Shown: positions 1 through 12,097 of the stretch, in pieces
How positions within the stretch are numbered: position 1 is the first letter of the stretch
Layout: every line of letters starts with the position of its first letter
Source: Maniola hyperantus
Lineage: Eukaryota; Arthropoda; Insecta; Lepidoptera; Nymphalidae
DNA length: 64,000 bases
Assembly (NCBI RefSeq): GCF_902806685.2
Contig: NC_048563.1
Coordinates: 62,001-126,000, forward strand
Direction: 5' to 3'
Notes under the pieces: model-generated
What the model was told of the DNA's origin: nothing
The model's input: only the letters and a program-made list of their open reading frames with translations
Database searches by the model: none
Position numbers and translations under genes: made by a program

Positions 1-137
1 ATTAGACATAATAAAAAAAAAATGGTAAAAAACCCGCTGCAAATTGCTTTTCTTTTTAGGTTTTCTCGGCAGTCACAATTTTTTTTAGAAATTTCAGTCA
101 AAAACAAAATTATTAATCTACTCTGTCAACTGTGCTA

Positions 138-440
138 AGCTGTGATAGCCTAGTGGTTAGGACATCCGCCTTCAAATCGGAGGTCGGGGGTTCGATCCCG
201 GGCACGCACCTCTAACTTTTCGGAGTTTGTGCGTTTTAATTAATTAAATATCACTCGCTTTAACGGTGAAGGAAGACATCGTGAGCAAAGAGCCTGAGAG
301 TTCTCCATAATGTTCTCAAAGGTGTGTGAAGTCTACCAATCCGCACATGGCCAGCGTGGAGGACTATGGCCAAACCCTTCTCACTCTGAGAGGAGACCCG
401 TGCTCTGTAGTGAGCCGGTGATAGGTTGATCATGATGATG
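138..440 (+). mobile_element. SINE-A, near full length
   Basis: A tRNA-like head (about 140-210) carries box A tagcctagtggttagg and box B ggttcgatcccg. A body with gtgtgtgaagtctaccaatc and a tail gttgatcatgatgatga follow. The same unit recurs at 31155-31445, inverted at 42150-42455, and in pieces. Confidence 0.8.
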
Positions 441-763
441 ACTCTGCCAACTGATGTCTGATCATTTACAGGAGAAAAATACAAACCGGTCAAGTGCGAG
501 TCGGACGTGCATAAATAAAACTTTTTTAAAATTTTCATGGCAACCATTTTGAATGTTTTATTTGTTGTTATAGCGGCAATAGAAATAAACATTTTGCGAA
601 AATTTTATTTACCTATTCCGGTTCATGAGTTTTCAGCCCGCTGACAGACAGACGGACGGACGGACAGCGGAGGCTTAGTAATAGGTTTCCTGAACCCTAT
701 GCAACTGTAAATCTGTGAACAATATGGTGGATACCCGTATATATCGGGTATACTATCTATATA

Positions 764-940
764 GAGCCTCAATAGCTCAACGGGTAAAGGAGTGGACTGA
801 CAACCGAAAGGTCGCCGGTTCAAACCCCGCCCGTTGCACTATTGTCGTACCTACTCCTAGCACAAGCTTGACGCTTAGTTGGAGAGGAAAGGGGAATATT
901 AGTCATTTAACATGCCTAATATTCTTTTTTAAAAAAATAT
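764..940 (+). mobile_element. SINE-B
   Basis: A second tRNA-like head, cctcaatagctcaacgggta, with B box ggttcaaaccccgcc, is followed by a constant tail (cttagttggagaggaaaggg) and an A/T run. Inverted copies occur at 19745-19850, 42480-42620 and 55860-56025. Confidence 0.75.
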
Positions 941-1500
941 GGATAACTAGCCTAGCTTAAAATAGTAATGTTTAAACTATTATGCACAAAGACGAGCTAG
1001 CCTGGGAGGAATCTAGCCTGGGAGCCGGGAGGAATCTAGATTGTAGCCTCAGAGAATGTGAGCTAAGTGAATTTATTCCACGTAATGTAAGACACGCAGG
1101 CCGCATACTTAGCTCTTAAATATTCGGCACTAACTAACTAACTAACACTGAGCGCAGCCGGACAGAGAATGTGAGGCATTCCGCCTGAGCAGCTCATTAA
1201 CAGATTACAGACTGAGATGGAACGCTGCAGCAATGTCTACCTAGTACCGACTTACTTTGTCTTCAACTGTTTTGTACCGACTTACTTTGTCTTCAACTGT
1301 TTTATAAAAAGTATCTTAGCCTATTGTTGATAACTAAAATGCTGCTAAAAATATTTTCCCGCAGAATTTACTCCGTCCGTCCGTCTGTCTGTCTGTCCGT
1401 CTGTCTGTCTGTCTGTCATAGATTGTTAGTTACAATGTTTACTTAATGACTAAGTTAGTACTGTTAGTTCATGAATGGGTTCAGTTAATTTTCCTATACT
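941..1500. other. Gene-free stretch with short tandem repeats
   Basis: Contains an approximately 29-bp direct duplication (about 1246-1303, accgacttactttgtcttca...), an actaacta run near 1130-1147 and a tctg/tccg run at 1372-1420. Nothing else is recognised. Confidence 0.5.
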
Positions 1501-1526
1501 CGCCCAATAGCTACTCCACAGTCCAC

Positions 1527-1605
1527 ACGGCACACGGCACACGGCACACCATACACGGCACACGGCACACCATACACGGCACACGGCACACGGCACACAG
1601 TGCGC
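1527..1605. repeat. Minisatellite of cacacggca-type units
   Basis: Irregular tandem copies of cacacggca, some with accatacacgg. Confidence 0.7.
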
Positions 1606-1614
1606 AGTGGTGTA

Positions 1615-2190
1615 ATGTGACATGAACTAATAATTAGTATTTTCAATTATCAAAGTAAGATAACTATATCAAGTGGGGTATCATATGAAAGCTCTTCACC
1701 TGTACATTTGTAAACAGATGTTTATTTATTTTTATGAATCACAGTGTTTGATTTATCGTGCAAAATGTCGCAGCTCGCCATCCTCCTTTCAGCCCGATCC
1801 GTCCGGTAGTTTGAGCTGTGCGTCGATAGATCACTCAGTCAGTTAGTCAGCTTTTCCTTTTTAACCGACTTCAAAAAAAAGGAGAAGGTCCTCAATTTTT
1901 TATTTTATTTTATTTTATTGGTTTGCCAACAGATAGTACACATATTATAAAATAACAATTACAATTCACAGAGAAAAAATTTAGAGTGTACACCCAATTA
2001 CTGGCAAACCGACATGCATTTTAAAAGTTTGCAAGTGCGGGATTACCAGTTAACTTAAAGCTAAAAATACAAATATGAAAAAATAAAACAAATAAAAAAA
2101 ATTCGTCGGTATCTTTGGTTTTATATAAGTATGGGATTTAAAAACCTAAATCCACGTAAACGAAGCCGCGGGTATCAGCTAGTAAGTACA
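1615..2190. mobile_element. Mosaic of LINE-tail fragments (repeats E, D and F)
   Basis: 1620-1800 matches the middle of repeat E (aactaataattagtattttc, ggggtatcatatgaaag). 1790-1870 matches the end of repeat D (gatagatcactcagtcag). 2100-2190 ends with the inverse of the usual LINE tail start (gccgcgggtatcagctagta). Confidence 0.55.
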
Positions 2191-2490
2191 TAAACAACTG
2201 GTTCCGCTATATATATCTACTGCTTTGGCTTGAGATAACCACTGCCCAAGAAAGGCAATCCCCAAATGGAGATAGATTAAGATTGTCAATCCGCGGTAGT
2301 CGGTAAGGCCTCCATTTACGGAAGTATTCCTCATTGTTCTGGAAACTCCAAGTAAAGCAGAGACATAAATATGCTCCACTAGATGCGGCGCCTCATTCAT
2401 TCAATGTGCTCGTGTCTACTGTGTCGCGGTTGGTTTGCGGAGTGTATGCGTCAAACTCAACTGACAGTTGACAGCACCAAGTGTTGCCGG

Positions 2491-2820
2491 TTTTTTTTTT
2501 TTTTTTTTATTTTTTATTCAGATACAAGTTAGCCCTTGACTGCAATCTCACCTGGTGGTAAGTGACCAAAGGGGTATGGGTTTAATAAAAACTACCATAC
2601 CCCTTCCAGGTTACATCGTTTCTACACGGCATCGTACCGGAACGCTAAATCGCTTGGCGGCACGGCTTTGTCGGTAGGGTGGTAACTAGCCACGGCCGAA
2701 GCCTCCCACCAGACCAGACCAGAAATTTAGACATTATAAAATTCCAAACCCCTGCCAGGAATCGAACCCGGGACCTCCCACTATTAAGACCACAGCGCTC
2801 ACCACTGCGCCAGGGAGGTC
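2491..2820 (-). mobile_element. SINE-C, near full length
   Basis: Read on the minus strand: tRNA-like head gacctccctggcgcagtggt, B box ggttcgattcc, then the body with the cggtacgatgccgtgtaga region and a tail ending in a T-rich run on the plus strand. It sits between two inverted copies of ctagatgcggcgc (about 2378 and 2963), so it may have landed inside an older element spanning about 2367-2985. Confidence 0.8.
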
Positions 2821-2998
2821 GTCAAAGGTTTTAGCGGTGTTCCATTTTGTAAGCGGCCACATTGTTAAACCCCGACCGAATTTGAAAAAGGTAGCTGTTT
2901 TGTGCTAGTAGAATTACTTAACTATAATAAAAATTGAACGAAAGTACGGAACAAGTATGAAGCGCCGCATCTAGTAGAACATTGACATCGTCGCGGTC

Positions 2999-3037
2999 GC
3001 AACTTGCGGCTTGCGGCTTGCGGCTTGCGGCTTGCGG
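2999..3037. repeat. Heptamer run (cttgcgg)5
   Basis: Five near-perfect tandem copies of cttgcgg. Confidence 0.8.
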
Positions 3038-3114
3038 CTCTGTGCACGTCGCAGATAAGACAGTCGTCTGCAGCCTGTGTCGGGGGCGCTACTACGAGAT
3101 CTTAATCTAGATTC

Positions 3115-3365
3115 TAGATCTATTTAGTATTTTATAAGAAATTAGATGATGCCAACGACTCCGTCTGCGTGAATTTAGGTTTTATGAAATCCCGTGGGAA
3201 CTCTTTGTTTTTCCTGGATCAAAAGTTAGCCTATGTCCTTCTCCGGGATGCAAGCTATCTCTGTACCAAATTAATTCATCTAGATCGGATGAACTGTTGG
3301 GCCGTGAAAAGCTAGCGGACAGACAGACAGACACACTTTCGCACTTATAGTATTAGTATGGATAT
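3115..3365 (+). mobile_element. Repeat F: LINE 3'-end fragment
   Basis: Typical lepidopteran LINE tail (probably RTE-like): aaatcccgtgggaactcttt, gcctatgtccttctccggga, gacagacagacacactttcg, tattagtatggat. Confidence 0.65.
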
Positions 3366-3379
3366 GGATTAAACATCTA

Positions 3380-4530
3380 AAATCATCTAAAATTTGTAGT
3401 GCCATGTTGCCAACATGGTGACAATGAAAACCCCCGAACTCAACTAAATCTGTACTCGAAAGTTGTTTGCATTGTAGAATCGAGTTTGTCCATAAAACCA
3501 ATGGTAGTCCCTAAACCTGAATACACCTTGCAACCGCTCATAATTTCGAATGCATTCCAGATATCCCACAAATCCGTGCACTGCAACATGAACCTTAAAT
3601 CCTAAGCCATAGCGTTCAATCCAACATATCCCCTAATGTTATATTCTGCTGGCCATAGCAAAATCAACCTTAATGTCACGCTTTTAAAGTAAAATTTTAA
3701 ATTCTATATTCCAATGCTTGTAATACCAAATGCATCCAAAAATCTTACATAAGCCATTGCAAAAACGACTTTAAGGCTCTCGACTTATAGTTCAATTTTC
3801 AATGAATACATACATTTCATTTTCAACTTTTCTTTGAAAAAACGTCCATACTACTTTGATCTTAAGGTTTGTTTTCAACAAATACATAATTTTTACGTTC
3901 TACCCGCTTAAATTGAAAGTTACGTAAGAGAGCAATCGCTGCCTCCAACTTCAGGCTTCACAAAACTAGTTTTTTGTAGTTTTCGGAAAAAAATGCTTTT
4001 TGAAAAAGGTTGGGCAATGTTTTAGCTGAAATAAAGAGATTTTCTTTTTTGCTATTTTCCTATCGCACTCCGTTTGTAGGAATCCGAATTTTCTAGAAAT
4101 TGCGAACAAAATAATAAGTTTTACATTTCCGGAAAACCTTTTTTCGTAACTCGGTATTTTCTAACTCAATAAAGAGGGTTCTTCGTAGCTATCGCTGTTT
4201 GAAGAAATAATTTAGAAAATCTGAAAATCGTATGAAACTGTAAAATTGTATTATCAGGGTTCCGTACCCAAAAGGTGGAATGTAAACCCACACGGACGAA
4301 GTCGCGGGCACCAGCTAGTATATAATACCACTAATGTATGCCTTTTATATCTCTTGGATAGAGACGCGTGATATATCGCCAGATGTACGCCGTGCGGCAA
4401 CTAAATCCGGATTTTTCTGGATCAAACTGAGTTATGGCGGTTTTATCCGATATTTTATTGCTGAGTGATCTGTGATGTCACTGGTACATATACGCATGGG
4501 CTTAGATAAATTACCAAAAAAACTATTTAT
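3380..4530. other. AT-rich gene-free stretch, no clear family
   Basis: No credible coding or RNA gene. The end near 4250-4320 carries a gttccgtacccaaaa piece and the inverse of a LINE tail start (cggacgaagtcgcgggca). Confidence 0.45.
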
Positions 4531-4534
4531 AGAG

Positions 4535-4725
4535 TTCCGGTCCTCAGAAGGAAAAAAGGAACCCTCATAGGATCACTTTGTTGTCTGCCTGTCTGTCTGT
4601 AAGTCTGTTTGACTGTCTGTCTTGTCTGTCAAGGAAACTAATAGGGTACTTCCCGTGGTAGATAGGTAAGTCTTATAGCACAAGTAAGTAAGATTACTAT
4701 ACTAAGTTGGGTATCATATGAAAGG
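4535..4725 (+). mobile_element. Repeat E fragment
   Basis: Begins gttccggtcctcagaaggaa, then tctg repeats, gggtacttcccg and ggtatcatatgaaag; related to the longer copies at 9085 and 20858. Confidence 0.6.
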
Positions 4726-4729
4726 GTTC

Positions 4730-4888
4730 TGCCTAACTGGACATTGGACCTGCCTAGCTGGACATTGGACCTGCCTAACTGGACATTGGACCTACCTAAC
4801 TGGACATTGGACCTGCCTAGCTGGACATTGGACCTGCCTAGCTGGACATTGGACCTACCTTACTGGACATTGGACCTGCCTAGCTGGA
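4730..4888 (+). repeat. 21-bp minisatellite
   Basis: About 7.5 copies of cctaactggacattggacct plus g, with a/g variants. Because 21 is a multiple of three, the array is an open frame in places, but there is no gene context. Confidence 0.85.
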
Positions 4889-4982
4889 TTGAATGTCTCA
4901 GCTAATTGTACAATGTCGAATGCAGAGCTGTCAACGATTACTGGATGGGGCGGAACATGGTTTTCATCTTGGTAATATAGGC

Positions 4983-5122
4983 CGTACAAAATGAGTTCTC
5001 ACGCGCCATTTTAACTTCATGTCAAAAGTACGGTTCACCTTTAAAATAAAGACTAAAATCGTAATTGAAATGACAATTGACAGAGAAAGATAAAATCGCG
5101 CGTGAGAACTCATTTTGTACGC
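4983..5122. mobile_element. MITE-J (palindromic)
   Basis: Inverted ends cgtacaaaatgagttctcac and its complement; inner arms aagtacgg/cgtacttt. Other copies: 8366-8524, 13884-14036, 57142-57296. Confidence 0.75.
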
Positions 5123-5125
5123 ATT

Positions 5126-6050
5126 ATAACTCGATAGTCTATGTTTTTAATTTGAAAGCTTTATAGAAAATGATTTTTGTTTGAAATAGCCGCTCTATAC
5201 ATATTTATTTCAATGCACGGATTTCAATGGTAAGTTAAAGTGAATAGCGCCTGAGAAATTAAATCTGAAAAGGAAAAATCCGCAAAGTTATTAATTCAAA
5301 GAAAGGTCAGAGGTCACACAGAGGCTGAAAGGAGCGTCTAAGTGTTGCACTATTTATACTGACTGACGATATCTACACTTCATATTAGTGACAGACAGGA
5401 CAATGCTACAAAATGGTTACAAAAGTAACCAAATGGCCTTTTTCTGTGTTTCTATTTTCGATAACGTATTTAGCGCTGTGATTTGTGTGCTCTGACCATA
5501 TTATAATAAAGACAAGGAATCATAAGCTTAATTTGCCATAGTCCACTAAAACAGATAAACCTGTATGGTACAACATGCAGATGCGTTATGCACCGCTCGC
5601 TCTCCCACTGCTAAACACCTAGGAAAGCAAGCCACCAAACAGGTTCTCCAAAACACACTCAACGCACGTGTCACTTCGACACCGGAGCATCCTCAGGAGA
5701 TGAACAATGCACAATAATATTATCTGTCTCAATTATTATTGTCAAAATAATTATATGAATTATTACTTACTTTGGAATTTTGTGTATGTAGTGTATGTAT
5801 GTCTGAGAGTTTCTTTATTTCACCATAGCTTCTAAATATTAGAAAAAATTGAATGTATGAGATATTGTTGGAATCCTTACATCATCCTGAGTGACACTGG
5901 CTATAATTTTTTTCAAAAATGATTTTTATTATTAATATATTTAGATAGCCGCTCTACAATTTATTTAAATGTCTGTTACTGAATGACTCTAAATACCAGT
6001 TTCTATACAAAACACAGTGAGGTGCGAAGCTGAAAGAAAACCGGAGTTTT
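5126..6050. other. Gene-free AT-rich stretch
   Basis: No gene or repeat family recognised across this interval. Confidence 0.4.
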
Positions 6051-6052
6051 GC

Positions 6053-6175
6053 CGAAAAGAGGGAAATAGGACAAAAAGAGGGAAATATGACAAAAAGAGG
6101 GAAATAGGACAAAAAGAGGGAAATAGGACAAAAAAGGGAAATAGGACAAAAGAGGGAAATAGGACGAAAAGAGGT
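6053..6175 (+). repeat. 17-19-bp purine-rich minisatellite
   Basis: About seven copies of aaaaagagggaaataggac with length changes in the A run. Confidence 0.85.
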
Positions 6176-6339
6176 AAAAGAGGGCTGAAAAGAGGCCAAA
6201 GAAAACCTCGTGTTAAAGACAAATCGGCTGAGGTTCCGGAGCACATGCAGCGTGGAAAACATTTTCAGTATGAAAAAATTCGCCTCTACATACATTTTCA
6301 ACTAGTTTTTAACCGAATAGAGTTTAAGGGTAAGGCTCC

Positions 6340-6480
6340 GCCGTACTTTTTAGAGTTCCGTACCCAAAGGGTAAAACGGGACCCTATTACTACGACTCCG
6401 CTGCCCGCCTGTCTGTCTGTCTGTCTGTCTGTCTATCTGTCACCAGGCTGTATCTCATGAACCGTGGATAGTTAGTTGAA
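6340..6480 (+). mobile_element. Repeat E fragment
   Basis: agagttccgtacccaaaggg followed by a tctg run. Confidence 0.5.
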
Positions 6481-6561
6481 ATTACAAATTCAAAGAAATA
6501 CGTTGAATCACAAATTAAATTTAAATACAAAGAAATCTTTGCTTTTTATGTTAAGTAACAT

Positions 6562-6885
6562 AATTATTTTTATTTATTCAGATACAAGGTTAGCGCTTGA
6601 CTGCAATCTCACCTGGTGGTAAGTGACGATGCAGTCTAAGATGGAAGCGGGCTAACCTGGAAAGAGTAGGTACGGTAGTTTTGTATCTAACCCATGCATC
6701 TTTGGTTTCTACACGGCATCGTACCGGAACGCTAAATCGCTTGGCGGCACGGCTTTGCCGGTAGGGTGGTAACTAGGAACGGTCGAAGCCTCCCACTAGA
6801 CCAGACCAGATTTTTAGAAATTATAAAAATCCAACCCCCTGCCGGGAATCGAACACGGCACCTCCCACTAATAAGACCACTTTTG
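6562..6885 (-). mobile_element. SINE-C, head truncated
   Basis: Same body as 2491-2820 (cacggcatcgtaccggaacg, ctaaatcgcttggcggcacg); stops before the A box. Confidence 0.75.
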
Positions 6886-6959
6886 TGGTCTTTTGTAAAT
6901 AATGTGAAGGTTTCGATAAAAGCCGTAGGTACTTAATTCAAGTCACAAAGACGTATAAA

Positions 6960-7375
6960 CGGCGACGGCCAAGTGCGAGTCAGGCTCGCGCAATGAGCGT
7001 TCCGTACTACAGTCCTATTTTTTCGACATTTTGCACGATAATTCAAAAACTATGATGCATAAAAATAAATAAAAATCTATTTTAGAATGTACAGATGAAG
7101 ACCTTTCATATGATACCCCACTTGATATAGTCACTCACTTCGAAAGTTGAAAATACTAATTATTAGTTCATGACCACAATTTAATTTTTTTTGTGTGATC
7201 TAACTCTAAATTCACGGTTTTCAGATATTTCCCCAAATGTCAGCTCTAAGATCTACCTACCTGCCAAATTTCATGAGTCAACGGGAAGTACCCTGTAGAT
7301 TTCTTGACAGACAGACAGACAGACAACAAAGTGTTCCTATAAGGGTTCCGTTTTTCCTTTTGAGGTACGGAACCC
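6960..7375 (-). mobile_element. Repeat E, long copy
   Basis: Runs from ggccaagtgcgagtcaggct to ccttttgaggtacggaaccc. The plus-strand equivalents at 9085 and 20858 give the family boundaries. No coding capacity is seen; it is likely a Helitron- or LINE-derived tail. Confidence 0.65.
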
Positions 7376-7514
7376 TAAAAACAAAAGTTGGCACCACTTC
7401 AGCTTCAACCTAATACCTCAATTTATTGTCCAACCTCATCCACTAAAGTGTGCTCGGAGTTTATGCACCAAAATACTAAAATCTCATTACAGAATATCTA
7501 GTTTTGGAGATTGC

Positions 7515-7562
7515 GGACGTCACAGAGATGAGAGAGATGAGAGAGAGATGAGAGAGATGAGG
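7515..7562. repeat. gagagatga simple repeat
   Basis: Tandem gagagatga/gagagagatga units. Confidence 0.7.
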
Positions 7563-7679
7563 GCCTCGATCATATTGGCGCTCTTTCATATTACGGCGGT
7601 TTAATAAAACGTTCTCGCCAAAAAGCGACCCCCACCCTCGAAGGAAGAAGGTACGCATCAGTTATGTATAACACACTGT

Positions 7680-8360
7680 GTGTGTGTCTGTGTGTGTAAA
7701 ATGTGTAACTCTTTGGAAAAATGATCTTTTTGCGCGCCATTGCATTGCAGATTGTAATTAGAACTTTATAATAGAGTCATGGACTGTGGTAATAAATTGA
7801 TGTGATTTTTTTGTAAAGTGGTAGTTTATGCGGCTAGAATTCATTATTAAACAGATAAATTATTAAAAATCATGATTTTTATTTGTTTTTAACATAATTA
7901 ATTATTAACGTCACGCCGCGCTGCAACGGCAAGTGATTAATGACGTCACAATGCGTAGATATCTGTAACCTCGGCCAAATCGTTTTCAGCTTGGCACATT
8001 GTCAAAATCAATTATGTCAAATTTTAAAATTGATTGTACTTATTCTACTAATCTCGAAACCTATTCAAAATGGGTAATGGTTTTTTATTTATATGTTAGA
8101 ACTTTTATTTTGCTTTGTATTGCTACGAGACCAAGCTACGTCTACCTCCAGACGTGTTGGTGAATGGTATATTCTGTTTGCTTAGATATTGGAATTTATG
8201 AGAAAAGAAATTTATTTTGTAAAAAAATTCGTCTAGAATTTAAAATTGCGGCACTGGAAAGGATTTATGTAGCATCTGGCGTAGCATGGCTACGGCGTAG
8301 CGCAGATGCTCTACGCCGTAAATTGCATAGTTATTAAGTTAGTTGTTAAGTGTCTTATGT
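7680..8360. other. Gene-free stretch with a small palindrome
   Basis: No gene recognised. An imperfect hairpin around 8262-8325 carries gtagcatctggcgtagc and its inverse near gcgtagcgcagatgctctac. Confidence 0.4.
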
Positions 8361-8365
8361 TGTAC

Positions 8366-8524
8366 AATGCGTAAAAAATTACTTCTCACTCGCCATTTTA
8401 ACTTTATGTGTCAAATGGCGTGTCAAAAGTACTATTTTCGTCCTTATTTTAAAAGTGAACCGTACTTTTGAGATGGCAGTTAACCCATAGAGAGTTAAAA
8501 TCGTGAGGAGTCATTTTGTACGGG
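8366..8524. mobile_element. MITE-J copy
   Basis: Same inverted arms as 4983-5122. Confidence 0.7.
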
Positions 8525-8552
8525 CTGAAGCATTTTTGTTTAATGACTAGCT

Positions 8553-8735
8553 TATGTTCGCGACTTCAACCGCGTGGACTACATTACTTTTCACCCCCTT
8601 AGGGGTTGAATTCTCAAAAATCTTTTCATAGCGGACGCTTACGTCATAATAGCTATCTGCAGGCCGATCCAGTAGTTTGAGGTGTGCGTTGATAGATCAG
8701 TCACAGTCAGTCAGTCAGTCACCTTTCCTTTTATA
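8553..8735 (+). mobile_element. Repeat D (LINE-tail)
   Basis: cttaggggttgaattctcaa, tcataatagctatctgcagg, and gcgttgatagatcag before cagtcagtcagtcac. The head is truncated. The family recurs in both orientations. Confidence 0.65.
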
Positions 8736-9084
8736 TATTTTGATTCATGGTTAGTGGCGCCTCCTGTGGTCTCACCATCAACACTACTGAGGACAGGGGT
8801 CCTCTCAGAACCAAACATTAAGTTTAAGAACAAAAAGTTTAATTTATTAGCTGTTTTGAATAAAACATTTGACTTTTAAATATTTTGATGCAAAAATAAA
8901 TGAGTTGATTGAAATTAAAAAGAAATCCAACGAGTACTTGCTGTAGACTGCATTGAAATTATTTCATTTATTAAAAGTTGTTAGAAGTACACAGAAAAAT
9001 AATTCTAGAATCTTGTTATGCGCTGCATGGATATCAGACCCGCTCCACGTGGCATTGATATACTGAACACAAGATATACATTCG

Positions 9085-9690
9085 TTTTTTAGGGTTCCGT
9101 ACCTCAAAAGGAAAAAAACGAACCCTTATAGGATCACTTTGTTGTCTGTCTGTCTGTCTGCTCATCTATCCATCTGTCGCATCAGTCAAAAAAACCTACA
9201 GGGTACTTCCCGTTGACCTAGAATCATGAAATTTTGCAGGTAGCACAATTATTATACTAAACTTTTGTTCATGTACACATTTAGGATCACTTTGTTGTCT
9301 GTCTGTCTGTCTGTCCGTCTGTCTGTCAAGAAACCTACAGGGTACTTCCCGTTGACCTAGAATCATGAAATTTGGCAGGTAGGTAGATCTTATAGCTGAC
9401 ATTTGGGGAAAAATCTGAAAACCGTGAATTTAGGGTTAGATCACACAAGAAAAATTAAATTGTGGTCATGAACTAATAATTAGTATTTCCAATTTTCTAA
9501 GTGAGATAATTATATCAAGTGGGGTATCATATGAAAGGTCTTCACCTGTGCATTCTAAAACAAGATTTTTATTTATTTTTATGTATTTTTGAATTATCCT
9601 CCAAAATGACGAAAAAATACGACTGTCATACGGAACCCTCATTGCGCGAGCCTGACTCGCAATTGGCCGTTTTTTGTGATGTAACCACAA
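9085..9690 (+). mobile_element. Repeat E with an internal partial duplication
   Basis: gttccgtacctcaaaaggaa at the left. The section ggatcactttgttgtctgtc ... aatcatgaaatttggcaggt occurs twice (about 9133-9245 and 9283-9385). It ends near gcctgactcgcaattggccg. Confidence 0.7.
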
Positions 9691-9749
9691 ATTCACGGTT
9701 TTCGGATTTATTCCTTTATTTGTGCTATAAGATAAGATAAGATAAGATT

Positions 9750-10280
9750 GATGGTGGGTGCTTAAGGTAGCTCAGTTCGGTGCTTTCTCCATACAAACGT
9801 AGGAGGGCAAAATACAACAATATTCGATATTGTACGCACAAAACTAAGAATTATATAGATTTATCTCGTCATTATCTAGGTTTATTGATATATAAAATAT
9901 TGAAAAAAGTATTGATTTAAAAGTTACGAGGTTCAAAAGATTACTATTTTAACACTAAATTTATGACAACTTTGGGCGTAAATAAATAAGATTAGGGGTA
10001 TGAAAATTCTAAAGAAATTTAACATTAAACATAGTTTATTTATTCATTAGTTGAAATAACTATACTTCGCAAGCATAAATTCAGCAGTTTTTTCTCAAAA
10101 ATACTTTTCCTAAACCCTTTTCGCGCGCTTGATTTCGGTGAAAATCATCGTGCCTCTCAACTTTCTCATACAATGTCAAGTGAAAAGCAAACATGTTACC
10201 CACGTGCACTGCCAATTTCGGTCGAGCGTCCTGCGTCACCTTAAAGCTAAATATAAGTAGTACATGAGATCCTGGCAGGG
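9750..10280. other. Gene-free stretch
   Basis: A gataa run precedes it (9724-9746). No gene or family recognised. Confidence 0.4.
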
Positions 10281-10429
10281 TTCTATATATAGGGTATAAG
10301 ATCTACCAACGTCCCAAATTTCATGATTCTAGGTCAACGAGAAAATACCCTATAGGTGTTCTTGACAGACACTGCAGACGAAGAGACAGACACACAACGA
10401 AGTGATCCTACAAGATCCTACACAATTGA

Positions 10430-10690
10430 AATTTGACCTGCAGCTCGTTCCGGCAACGCACAAGACTGCAAATACTATTTTATACATGGCATAATCTTGT
10501 ACCTATATCAAATGTTTGAAAAGAGCAACCGCCGAGTTTCTTGCTGGTTCTTCTCGGCAGGAAAGGCATTCCGAACCAGTGGTAGATGCATTTCGCATGA
10601 ATTCCAAATTAAGTACTTACTTGTAAAAGTTTATTTGAATAAAAAAGATTTTTATTTTATTTTATTTATTTTTATTTTATCTACCTATGT
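10430..10690 (+). mobile_element. LINE 3'-end fragment (family O)
   Basis: gcagctcgttccggcaacgc, then atcaaatgtttgaaaagagc and a TTTTA-rich tail. A longer inverted copy is at 44645-45155. Confidence 0.55.
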
Positions 10691-10904
10691 ACACCGAAAG
10701 CTCCGAGATTTCTGAACCGATTTGCGTAATTTTTTTTTAATCGACAAAGGAACTTTGTGACATTGTTCCATTAAAAAAAAAATCCAATTCCTCAATCCTG
10801 ATGCTGCAGATGACCTGACCTTCAAGACTGATGGGATTTAGAAACTGTTGATTATAAATAAATAAACAGATCAGCTAGTTAAGGAATATACAACGTTAGT
10901 TTTG

Positions 10905-11130
10905 GTTTAGGTAGCCTATAGCCTAGTGGGTAACACGTCCGCCTCCTACTCGGGAGGTCGGGGCTTCGCATCTCGCATCGGAGCTATGTGTAAGGAAAAC
11001 ATCGTGAGGAAACTTGCGTGCCTGAGTTCCATGGTTTACGGTCAAATGCGGATTGGTAGACTTAATACATGTTTGAGAACATTATGGAGAACTCTCATGC
11101 AGGTTTGCAGAATCAAACTCTTCTATTAGG
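10905..11130 (+). mobile_element. SINE-A, diverged
   Basis: tagcctagtgggtaacacgt head with a degraded B box. The body then continues in inverted order, suggesting rearrangement. Confidence 0.55.
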
Positions 11131-11466
11131 CTGACGTTTTAACATTCTACGTTAATACCGCTCAATTTAGTACATCGATTGCTGAACTCATAAACCTTCC
11201 TTATTTACCTTCCGTAGTCGGGTAAAACGGAAGATTTAAAAGCTGTTTAAATGAATGAATAAAATCCGCGCAACGTACAAGAAAGTAAACCCCGTTTATT
11301 ATTTAAGCTGTATCTAAGCTATACAAGCTCTTCTCCACCACTCGTGTCCAAACGAGCTGTCGCGCAACTCGCTTGTAACGAGCCAGCTGCAAGCGTCGCT
11401 TCACACGAGCCACGCCACGGGCGGAATATCACCCAGTCAATTTAAAAAAAAAAAAAAAAAAAAAAA

Positions 11467-11655
11467 AAGCTGTATTGTCCGCGACAAGTCGAGATAGCAA
11501 TCGGGGTATGAGGCGGGGGGGCGCCCCGCACACCCGCACGTCACCCGCACGTCACCCGCACTCGCCCGCGCCGAGTTAGCGCGAAGGCTGTGTACGTGTG
11601 CGGGGCGTCCCCACACAGATTACTATTTCGACCTGTCGCGTGCTACAAGTATAAG
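11467..11655. mobile_element. GC-rich palindromic MITE
   Basis: Ends read like cgacaagtcgagatagcaat and its inverse near atttcgacctgtcgcg. The interior is over 70% GC with repeated cacccgcacgt. Relatives lie at 19590-19707, 23417-23535 and, as a fragment, 45330-45385. Confidence 0.6.
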
Positions 11656-11760
11656 CTGCTAGAAGCTGCAGCTTACAGCTAGTTGCTCGTTATAAGCGAG
11701 TCTCTGTGGCGCGTCTGAACGGACACTACCCGGTAGGCTACAGGCAAGGTAGAGCAACCA

Positions 11761-12033
11761 GTACCCGTAGTACAAGATTTTACGTCTCACCAAACCAAAC
11801 CAAATTCGAGAGTCAGTAAACTGGATCTTAAGTACCTTGTTTTAAAGCTCAAGTTTGTCTACACTTCTACAGCCAGCGCTCCAAGCGGAAACATTGCGAA
11901 ATTAAAATCAGTGGCATTGAATATTTGACTTCAATTCAAGGCTGTTTAGGTCCATTTTACTGTAACGCGGAAGTCTTTCGACTCTCGAATTTGGTTTGGT
12001 TTGGTGAGACGTAAAATCTTGTAGTACGGGTAC
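11761..12033. mobile_element. Fold-back MITE with approximately 54-bp inverted ends
   Basis: The left arm 11761-11814 (gtacccgtagtacaagattt...) and the right arm 11980-12033 are inverse copies with one mismatch. It separates two copies of a neighbouring approximately 150-bp sequence (11620-11760 and 12034-12675), of which the second was later split by the P-like element. Confidence 0.75.
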
Positions 12034-12097
12034 AGATTGCTATTTCGACCTGTCGCGTGCTACAAGCATAAGTTGCTAGAAGCTGCAGCTTACAGCT

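Noticed and set aside
140..210. tRNA gene
   Set aside because: A and B boxes are good, but the same sequence with the same downstream body recurs several times, so it is a SINE head.
764..840. tRNA gene
   Set aside because: Repeated with a constant non-tRNA tail at three other sites; SINE-B.
4718..4975. Repeat protein gene
   Set aside because: The frame exists only because the minisatellite unit is 21 bp; no promoter, splice partner or conserved start.
6017..6460. 147-codon ORF
   Set aside because: Made of the purine minisatellite running into a repeat-E fragment.
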